This document shows, in pieces, positions 58,267 through 64,000 of a stretch of 64,000 nt of DNA; the first letter of the stretch is position 1; each line of letters begins with the position of its first letter. The translations under genes were made by a program, and so were the position numbers. The DNA is from Alphaproteobacteria bacterium (GTDB lineage Bacteria; Pseudomonadota; Alphaproteobacteria; Micavibrionales; Micavibrionaceae), in assembly GCA_009995045.1 (NCBI GenBank), contig JAACQG010000008.1, positions 83,126-147,125 of the forward strand, written 5' to 3'. The notes under the pieces are model-generated. The model was given only the letters and a program-made list of their open reading frames with translations, made no database searches and was not told the origin of the DNA.

Positions 58267-59073
58267 ATGCCTGTTATCAATGCCGATAAGATTTCTGATT
58301 TGATTGTTGAGTGTTCAGATACGTATATTCTGCCGCGCTACAACGCGCTTTCCGATAGCGATATTTCGACCAAAACGGGTCCAAATGACCTTGTTACGCA
58401 AGCTGATATTGATGTTGAGGATCATTTAAAGCGTGTCTTACCCGATATCTTGCCCGGATCAATTGTGATTGGGGAAGAGGGGGTTTCGAGCGGTGAAATG
58501 TCGCTTGATGCGCTCAAGGATTCATCGCGTCCCATTTGGATTGTTGACCCTGTTGACGGGACTTATAATTTTGTTCATGGCAAGCGTGAATTTGGCGTGA
58601 TGCTTGGTTTGATCGTTAATGGTGTTACGCAGATTGGCTGGATTTACGATGTTCTTGGTCAGGAGATGAGCGTTGCAGAGCGCGGGGCAGGGGCGTTTTG
58701 CGCGGGTAAGCGTCTTGAGGTTGCTAATGTGAATAAACCATCAGAGATGTCTGGGCATATTAATCCGAAATATTTCCCTCCCAATTATCGCGAGCATATA
58801 AAAGTGCAACGTGAGACATTCAAGCATTGCAGATCCATTGGATGCGCGGCGCATGAATATTTGCGTATCGCTAAGGGACAGGCACAATTTTCCGTCTATA
58901 GCCGCATGAAGCCTTGGGATCATGTTCCTGGCGCGCTGATTATTCGTGAGGCTGGTGGGCAGGTGAATACGTGGGATGGCGATATCTATAAGCCTGATGA
59001 TTTTGACACTGGCATTATTGCGACGGCATCGGAAGATGGATGGCGTGATATTTTGGATATCTTTACGCCTTAA
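58267..59073 (+). CDS. Inositol monophosphatase family phosphatase
   Basis: 268 residues. Metal-site motifs GEEGV, IWIVDPVDGTYNFVHG, and PWDHVPGALIIREAGGQV. The family covers SuhB, CysQ and the histidinol-phosphatase HisN; the sequence does not separate these. Twenty bases after hflX, so probably in the same transcript. Its 3' end overlaps mazG by 11 bases (convergent). Confidence 0.88.
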   Translation: MPVINADKISDLIVECSDTYILPRYNALSDSDISTKTGPNDLVTQADIDVEDHLKRVLPDILPGSIVIGEEGVSSGEMSLDALKDSSRPIWIVDPVDGTYNFVHGKREFGVMLGLIVNGVTQIGWIYDVLGQEMSVAERGAGAFCAGKRLEVANVNKPSEMSGHINPKYFPPNYREHIKVQRETFKHCRSIGCAAHEYLRIAKGQAQFSVYSRMKPWDHVPGALIIREAGGQVNTWDGDIYKPDDFDTGIIATASEDGWRDILDIFTP

Positions 59074-59866
59074 GCTTTTGGTTGTTCCATGCGGTGAGTA
59101 AGTCATCGAGCGTGACATCGTTCATGACTTGATCTTTTGCTTTAAAATCATCTTCCATGCCTTTGAAGCGTTTTTCAAATTTGGCATTGCATTGTCGCAG
59201 CGCTTCTTCTGCGTTCAAGCCGAGCATGCGCCCATAATTGACCATGACAAATAATAGGTCTCCATATTCTTCAAGCATGTGATCGTGGTTGTTTTCAGCG
59301 ATGCCTTCTTTTAATTCCTCTAGCTCCTCGTTGAGTTTTTCTAAAGCGCCATCTGTGTTTGGCCACTCGAATCCGGTTTTAGCGGCTTTTTTCTGTAGCT
59401 TTTGAGCGCGAAGTGCGGCGGGCAGGGCTTTTGGTACACCGTCTATTGCGCTTATGAATGCGTCTTTACCGTTTTCTTTTGACTTTTTATTGTCCCATAT
59501 GGCGTTTACATCCTCTGCGGATACTGCCTGATCATCACCAAAGACATGCGGGTGGCGATAGATCATTTTTTCGGTGATATCATTGATGACGTCATTGATG
59601 TCAAAGAGATTTTGTTCTGATGCCATTTGTGCATGGTAAATCGGTTGGAGGATTAAATCGCCTAATTCTTCACGCAGATTACCCATGTCGTTATTATCGA
59701 TTGCTTCGGCAACTTCGTATGCTTCTTCGATTGTATAAGGGGCGATGGATTTAAAATCCTGCTCTAAATCCCATGGACAGCCGCCGTTTGGATCGCGCAA
59801 TTTGCTCATAACCTGAATGAGGCGATCGATGGGGGGTAGTTTTTTTGATGGGATGTTTGATGGCAT
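59063..59866 (-). CDS. mazG: Nucleoside triphosphate pyrophosphohydrolase MazG
   Basis: Hydrolyses nucleoside triphosphates to monophosphates. 267 residues, two tandem MazG domains. The first has the metal-binding ExxE set in YTIEEAYEVAEAID and ELGDLILQPIYHAQ; the second has LEKLNEELEELKEGIAEN and EEYGDLLFVMVNYGRML. The hflX-mazG neighbourhood is standard for the class. An inverted TTAGAA/TTCTAA repeat lies at 59870-59887, just before the start codon. Confidence 0.96.
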   Translation of the reverse strand: MPSNIPSKKLPPIDRLIQVMSKLRDPNGGCPWDLEQDFKSIAPYTIEEAYEVAEAIDNNDMGNLREELGDLILQPIYHAQMASEQNLFDINDVINDITEKMIYRHPHVFGDDQAVSAEDVNAIWDNKKSKENGKDAFISAIDGVPKALPAALRAQKLQKKAAKTGFEWPNTDGALEKLNEELEELKEGIAENNHDHMLEEYGDLLFVMVNYGRMLGLNAEEALRQCNAKFEKRFKGMEDDFKAKDQVMNDVTLDDLLTAWNNQKLKA

Positions 59867-60115
59867 TGTTTAGAACTCATTTTCTAAGAATAAACTGCAG
59901 ATGCATAAGGTATTTTTAGATTACTGGGCTTAGGGCAAAAGTACACATGCATACTATTGTAATATTTTAATTCTATTGTGTGTAAAAGAAGTTTTTTCTA
60001 TAGGCACTTTTTTTGGCTTATGATATTTTGTTAATGTACATTATTTCATAAATGTTTCTGCGTTCTTTTTCCACTGCTTAAATAAAATTTAAACAATAGA
60101 GGTTACGTTAGAAGC
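59867..60115. other. A+T-rich intergenic region
   Basis: 249 bases between divergent mazG and the secreted sensor gene. It must hold the promoters of both, but no hexamer pair is good enough to name. It contains many T runs and a TTGTTA-like element near 60031 without a matching -10. No ORF or RNA structure is convincing. Confidence 0.5.
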
Positions 60116-60733
60116 ATGAATAAGAATCTTTTATTATTGTTGTGCGGGATTGTATCATTATTTCAATTTCCTTTTTCATCTGCTCAAGCTCAGCAAATTG
60201 GTCCTGGTAAGGACTTAATTGATAGCGCTGTTATTGGCGATATCAAAAATTTTGTAGACACGGATATTGTTCGTTTTTCCATTTCCAATCAAAACGAAAA
60301 ATACGGCTCTATTTCTGAGGCGCAGATTATTGAAGTAGATAAAAAATGGCGTGCGGAAACAAAATCAGATGATCAGCCGCTTATTTCCGCGACATTATCA
60401 AACCCACTTTCATCTTACCTTACACGCATTCAGGCACGCTCAGCGGGGCTATACACTGAAATGTTTGTGATGGATCGTAATGGCCTTAATGTTGGTCAAA
60501 GCAATATTACATCGGATTATTGGCAGGGTGATGAAGCGAAGTTCCAAAAGACTTTTCCTGCTGATGTTGGTTCTGTTTTTGTTGATGATCCTGAATTTGA
60601 TAAGGAGCTTGGCATTTGGCGTGTCCAAGTCAATATGAGTGTTGCGAATAACGAAAAGTCTTCAAATATTGGTGCGATTACAGTTGAAATCAATCTTTCT
60701 GAATTGGCTAGACGATCAGCAATTACACAGTAA
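60116..60733 (+). CDS. Secreted Cache-like periplasmic sensor protein
   Basis: 205 residues. Signal peptide (LLLLLCGIVSLFQFPFSSAQAQ, cleavage near residue 25), then one compact domain with no membrane helix. The segment MFVMDRNGLNVGQSNITSDY followed by WQGDEAKFQKTFP and GAITVEINLSEL fits the PDC/Cache-type sensor core seen in chemoreceptors and kinases. Here it stands alone. TAGAGG precedes the ATG. It lies directly before a chemoreceptor gene; a role as a ligand-binding partner is inference. Confidence 0.72.
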   Translation: MNKNLLLLLCGIVSLFQFPFSSAQAQQIGPGKDLIDSAVIGDIKNFVDTDIVRFSISNQNEKYGSISEAQIIEVDKKWRAETKSDDQPLISATLSNPLSSYLTRIQARSAGLYTEMFVMDRNGLNVGQSNITSDYWQGDEAKFQKTFPADVGSVFVDDPEFDKELGIWRVQVNMSVANNEKSSNIGAITVEINLSELARRSAITQ

Positions 60734-60784
60734 TTCGAAACATTAAAATCTACATTATTTATGCGTGAAGGAAGGAATCTAATC

Positions 60785-62461
60785 GTGCTTAAAAATATCT
60801 CTATACAGGTCAAACTCTTATCTGCTTTGGGGCTTATTGTCGCAATTAGCCTTATTTCTGGTGGGGTTTTGTTATATACGATTGTTACCTCTAATTATGC
60901 TGTTACTACTTTGCAAGAGACCGCAAAGTTAGAGGATAATATATCTGCTTATGAAGAGGATTTATTGCTGACGCAGAAATATTTAACAACATTTGTCAAC
61001 TCCGGCGACCTTGATCAAAAGAGAGCGTATCTGGAAATGCTGGACAAACTGCCTACAGTCTATGAAATGGCTATTGCGGATACCTCAGATCCTGTGCTTT
61101 TGGACAGCCTCAAAGTTATTCATGCGGATTTCAATAAATGGCATGAAGAAATTGCATCCGAACAAGTTAAGCTTATGGCATCTCCGAATACTGTTGATAT
61201 GGCGAGATTGTTGGGCATATCGAGAGAGAGCAATGCTATATGGGCAGAAAGTATTGGTGAGTTCCAGAAAATTGGCGCTGTATTAGCGGAGCTATCCAGC
61301 AAAAAATCTCAAGAGCTATATGATACAATGAACTTATCTATGATTTCGTCTGTAGCTAGTGTTGCATTGATCGTGCTTGCTGTGTTTGGATCGGCGATTT
61401 TCATTGTGTTTATGGTTTCGAAACCGCTCAAAAGATTGGTTGATACGACAGAAGCGTTGGTTCGTAAGGATTGGGCTGTAGAGATTGATGGTACTGAAAA
61501 TGGTGATGAGATTGGGCAGATGGCGAAAGCTTTGCTTCAATTCCGTGATGCGGGTATAGAAAACGAAAATCTCGTTGCTACTCAAGAAAAAGAAAATGCA
61601 GTGCGTTTGGCGCGGGCTAAAAAGATAGAAGATCTTGTGTCTGTATTCCGCGATGATTCATCTGTTGTTATGTCGGCTCTTGAGGAGGCAGCGCTTCAAA
61701 TGGGCTCTTCGTCTGTCATGATGAGCAATATAGCAAATGATACGAATAAGCTTTCTGAGGATGTTTCTCTGTCTGCTGTAAATGCAGGGAATAACGTTAA
61801 AAGTGTTGCTGCGGCGACGGAGGAGCTTACATCTTCCATTCAAGAGATTAGTACGCAATTGGCAAGCTCCAACCAGATGGCCGATAATATTAAATCTATT
61901 TCCAATGACACGGTTGAGAAGGTCAAAATCCTTGAAAATTCAGCCTTTGAGATCGGAAATGTTATTGGGATTATTTCTGATATTGCTGAACAAACCAACT
62001 TGCTTGCCTTGAACGCTACTATTGAAGCAGCGCGGGCAGGGGAGGCCGGTAAGGGCTTTGCTGTTGTTGCGAATGAGGTTAAGACCCTCGCGAGTGAGAC
62101 AGCCAAAGCAACAGAGCAAGTGCGCGAACAGATTGACCGTATTCAAGGCGATACAACCGAAGCCGTTTCGTTTATTGGTAAGATTTCATCATTTATTGAT
62201 AGTCTTGCTGAGGGGATTACCGCTATTGCTGCGGCGATGGAGGAGCAGACAAGTGCTACTCAGGAGATTAGCCGTAATGTTTCAGAGGCATCGAATGGCA
62301 CTGACACCGTTGTAACAAGCATAAACAGTGTAAGTGAAGCGACGAGACGTACTGAAGAGACATCTAATGCCGTAAATGAAATGGCGGAAGATTTATCTAA
62401 ACGCTCACAGGTTCTTAAAGAAAGCATCACTGAATTTATCGGTAATATTCGTGAGGCGTAG
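60785..62461 (+). CDS. Methyl-accepting chemotaxis protein
   Basis: 558 residues from a GTG at 60785, chosen because GGAAGGAA lies eight to nine bases upstream; an ATG at 60761 is also open but begins atypically. First helix [20 protein letters not shown], a periplasmic helical region (about 45-185) resembling a four-helix bundle, second helix near 190-212, HAMP ([19 protein letters not shown]), then a signalling coiled coil with the conserved tip [19 protein letters not shown] and [21 protein letters not shown]. No C-terminal CheR-docking pentapeptide. Implies a motile cell. Ends at a strong terminator. Confidence 0.92.
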   Translation: MLKNISIQVKLLSALGLIVAISLISGGVLLYTIVTSNYAVTTLQETAKLEDNISAYEEDLLLTQKYLTTFVNSGDLDQKRAYLEMLDKLPTVYEMAIADTSDPVLLDSLKVIHADFNKWHEEIASEQVKLMASPNTVDMARLLGISRESNAIWAESIGEFQKIGAVLAELSSKKSQELYDTMNLSMISSVASVALIVLAVFGSAIFIVFMVSKPLKRLVDTTEALVRKDWAVEIDGTENGDEIGQMAKALLQFRDAGIENENLVATQEKENAVRLARAKKIEDLVSVFRDDSSVVMSALEEAALQMGSSSVMMSNIANDTNKLSEDVSLSAVNAGNNVKSVAAATEELTSSIQEISTQLASSNQMADNIKSISNDTVEKVKILENSAFEIGNVIGIISDIAEQTNLLALNATIEAARAGEAGKGFAVVANEVKTLASETAKATEQVREQIDRIQGDTTEAVSFIGKISSFIDSLAEGITAIAAAMEEQTSATQEISRNVSEASNGTDTVVTSINSVSEATRRTEETSNAVNEMAEDLSKRSQVLKESITEFIGNIREA

Positions 62462-62584
62462 AGTTGGGACTGTTTCATAAAAATAATCACAGCTGATAAG
62501 TGTGCCAATCTGTTCGTGGCAAATGTGTAGTCGTGAATAATAACTTGACGTTACGGAGATCACGAGTGGTATTGCCAGAAGATC

Positions 62585-62625
62585 AAACTGTAAATCTACC
62601 TCATGAGGTGGCTTTACAGTTTTTT
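62585..62625. terminator. Strong, possibly two-way terminator
   Basis: AAACTGTAAA (62585-62594) pairs with TTTACAGTTT (62613-62622), with an inner ACCTC/GAGGT stem, followed by six T. Ends the chemoreceptor transcript; the minus-strand stop of the dehydrogenase gene falls inside it. Confidence 0.85.
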
Positions 62626-63332
62626 GTATAAAAAATTTGGCGTAACCATCATTAGCCATGCGATTAGGCGCCAACGTTTAGTAATATAAGCATGTGATTT
62701 TTTAGAGTTGATGGCATCCACAATTTGAGATGCTGCTTCTTCAGCTTGTGCAGACCAGAACATATGATCTCCTTTTGCCATCGCGGTATCAACAAAGCCG
62801 GGTCGTATATCTGTCACACGAACATCAAGATTTTCTTTCAACGCTTTTAATCGTAGGCCTTCCATATAATTCGATATGTAGGCTTTTGTAGCACTGTAGG
62901 CTGGTACTCCGGCATTTCCCCGAAGCATTAAAATAGAGGATATTCCAACCAAATGCCCTTTTTTGTTTTTCTTAAAATGATTAAAGGCAGCACCAGCAAT
63001 AACCGGAAAACCGTTAACATTTGTATTGATTGTTTCCAATTCAAGAGAAGGGTCAAGTTCTGGATTAAGGTGGCCTGTACCTGCAGATATTATAACCAAG
63101 TCAACGTTTCCAAGTTGTGCAACAAGATGCTCAAACTGTTGTTTGGCACTGAGCGGTTCAGATACATCCATTTCTGCGGTAATTGCTCTGTTAGGAAGCG
63201 TTTTAGCCAGATCTTCAAGCAAATTAAAGCTGCGTCCCGTTAATCCAAGGGCATAACCGTCTTTTGATAAAATTTCGGCAAGAGATTTTCCATACCAGAG
63301 CTTGCGCCAATAATGATTGCAGTTTTTTCCAT
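62614..63332 (-). pseudogene. Short-chain dehydrogenase/reductase with a frameshift near the start
   Basis: Reading from an ATG at 63332 gives MEKTAIIIGASSGM, the nucleotide-binding start of an SDR, but the frame then runs into unrelated codons. Inserting one base after the ATG at 63291-63293 restores GKSLAEILSKDGYALGLTGR and joins the 202-codon downstream frame. That frame has DLVIISAGTG (active-site strand), GISSILMLRGNAGVPAYSATKAYI (catalytic Ser, Tyr, Lys) and a C-terminal hydrophobic segment. The complete protein would be about 240 residues. Either a recent pseudogene or a sequencing/assembly error. A good promoter (63358-63387) is still present. Confidence 0.75.
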
Positions 63333-63357
63333 TTCAGTCTCAACTATTTAGCTTGGT

Positions 63358-63387
63358 ATAATAAGTTAAATGAGCCTGCTTACACAA
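63358..63387 (-). promoter_or_regulatory. Promoter of the frameshifted dehydrogenase gene
   Basis: Minus strand TTGTGT (63382-63387) and TATTAT (63358-63363), 18 bases apart. It lies 26 bases before the ATG at 63332. Confidence 0.4.
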
Positions 63388-63502
63388 TAGGTTTTGATAT
63401 TAAGCGGACGAGAGAGGAGGGACTTAATATAACAGTTTTGATCTCTTATCAAATGCCTCGTATAATTGCATACTGAATAACGTGATAGGACAATTTTGCA
63501 CA

Positions 63503-63524
63503 ATACATTAAAGTGATAATGTAT
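63503..63524. repeat. Short inverted repeat between the dehydrogenase and metallo-hydrolase genes
   Basis: ATACATTA (63503-63510) and TAATGTAT (63517-63524) flank six bases. There is no T-run on either side. Could be an operator or a weak transcript end for the downstream gene on the minus strand. Confidence 0.4.
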
Positions 63525-63558
63525 ATTATGGAAAGTAATGGTTTATATATGATTAAAC

Positions 63559-64000
63559 CTACATCTGTATTTCCATGCGCATGCCGTCATATGTTGGGTG
63601 AAATCCGTTTGGTAGTTCATCTATTAGTGTTTGGTAGTTTGCGGATAATGACAGGCTTGTTAGGTATACGTCCTTTGCGCCGATGCGTTTATTGAGCGCG
63701 ATGATTTTGTCGATGCCGGCGTGCACTGCGTTGTTGTCGTCTTTATAGGCTGCGCAGTCAACAATCCATGTTTTGATGCCTTTGAGTGTTTTGATCGCGG
63801 TTTCATCTAAATCCAGGATATCGACTGAATATGCGAATTCGCCAAAACGATAGCCTAGAGATTTACAACTGCCGTGGTCTTGTTCGAATGGCATGAATGC
63901 AATGTCGTTGATGCGGTTTTCTTTGCCGTATGCGTCAATGCTAAGGATGTTTGTTTGCAGGATTGGTGGGTATATTTTGTGGTTTCCACCTTTAAACATG
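63559..64000 (-). CDS. Metallo-beta-lactamase-fold hydrolase, 5'-truncated, degenerate metal site
   Basis: About 146 C-terminal residues, continuing past the window edge. It matches the C-terminal half of the alphaproteobacterial MBL-fold proteins related to PhnP: FMPFEQDHGSCKSLGYRFGE, FAYSVDILDLDETAIKTL, TWIVDCAAYKD, and ELPNGFHPTYDGMRMEI. In that family the segment before the last strand reads like VLTHMDHxLDYxTL and carries metal-binding histidines; here it is YLTSLSLSANYQTL. The His of the earlier THxHL segment is also changed. The N-terminal HxHxDH site is outside the window. The protein may be catalytically altered or dead. Confidence 0.7.
   Translation of the reverse strand, partial: MFKGGNHKIYPPILQTNILSIDAYGKENRINDIAFMPFEQDHGSCKSLGYRFGEFAYSVDILDLDETAIKTLKGIKTWIVDCAAYKDDNNAVHAGIDKIIALNKRIGAKDVYLTSLSLSANYQTLIDELPNGFHPTYDGMRMEIQM

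Noticed and set aside
63223-63332. Programmed frameshift to join the two parts of the dehydrogenase gene
   Set aside because: No slippery heptamer or downstream structure is apparent; a mutation or sequencing error is simpler.

Overview
This window is a gene-dense chromosomal segment of an alphaproteobacterium with a Gram-negative (LPS-containing) envelope. The lineage call rests on gene order and family-specific forms: LpxI rather than LpxH between lpxA and lpxB, a PdhB subunit with an N-terminal lipoyl domain, a fused IspDF, the NtrY-NtrX pair next to trkA-hfq-hflX, the order ppiD-trpE / trpGDC-lexA-comEC-gltX-gltA-lpxB, and a GTTC-N7-GTTC LexA box in front of lexA. Base composition is moderate to low in G+C for the class and codons are rich in T at third positions. 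A Micavibrio-like or Rhodospirillales-like relative is a reasonable guess, but the sequence alone does not settle it. I found no rRNA, tRNA, CRISPR array, insertion sequence or prophage.

Layout. 1-3.7 kb: the 3' part of dnaE and an MpaB/DUF2236-type oxygenase. 3.7-4.15 kb: a 426-base gap with a compact small transcription unit (16-codon ORF plus intrinsic terminator) and the rpsB promoter and leader. 4.1-18.8 kb: a long forward run, rpsB-tsf-pyrH-frr-uppS-cdsA-dxr-rseP-bamA-skp-lpxD-fabZ-lpxA-lpxI-lpxB, which joins translation factors to phospholipid, isoprenoid, outer-membrane protein and lipid A assembly. 18.8-31.8 kb: mostly reverse-strand gltA, gltX, lexA, trpCDG, trpE and ppiD, with comEC and a divergent polysaccharide deacetylase on the forward strand. 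31.8-46.9 kb: forward tpiA, secG-pyrG, kdsA, two unknown proteins, eno-DUF167-ftsB, pdhABC with two accessory genes and lpd, then lipA-ratA. These genes link lower glycolysis, the pyruvate dehydrogenase complex and lipoate supply. 46.9-50 kb: reverse glycosyltransferase-like gene, pncC/cinA, pgpA, ispDF. 50-59 kb: forward ntrY-ntrX-trkA-murI-HAD-hfq-hflX-inositol monophosphatase family gene, then reverse mazG. 59.9-64 kb: accessory end with a secreted Cache-like sensor protein next to a chemoreceptor, a frameshifted short-chain dehydrogenase, and the 3' part of a metallo-beta-lactamase-fold gene that has lost usual metal ligands.

Most of the window is conserved housekeeping. The most interesting signals are: the small terminated transcript before rpsB; several genes with a -10-like box 6-8 bases before the ATG and no Shine-Dalgarno (predicted leaderless: secG, ftsB, kdsA, trpG); an eno ribosome-binding site buried in a terminator-like hairpin; an NtrX whose AAA+ domain lacks the sigma-54 contact motif and a normal Walker B; near-duplicate lipoyl-domain DNA in pdhB and pdhC; and, at the right end, a sensor/chemoreceptor pair followed by two decaying genes. 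No clear new multi-gene defence or mobile system is visible.
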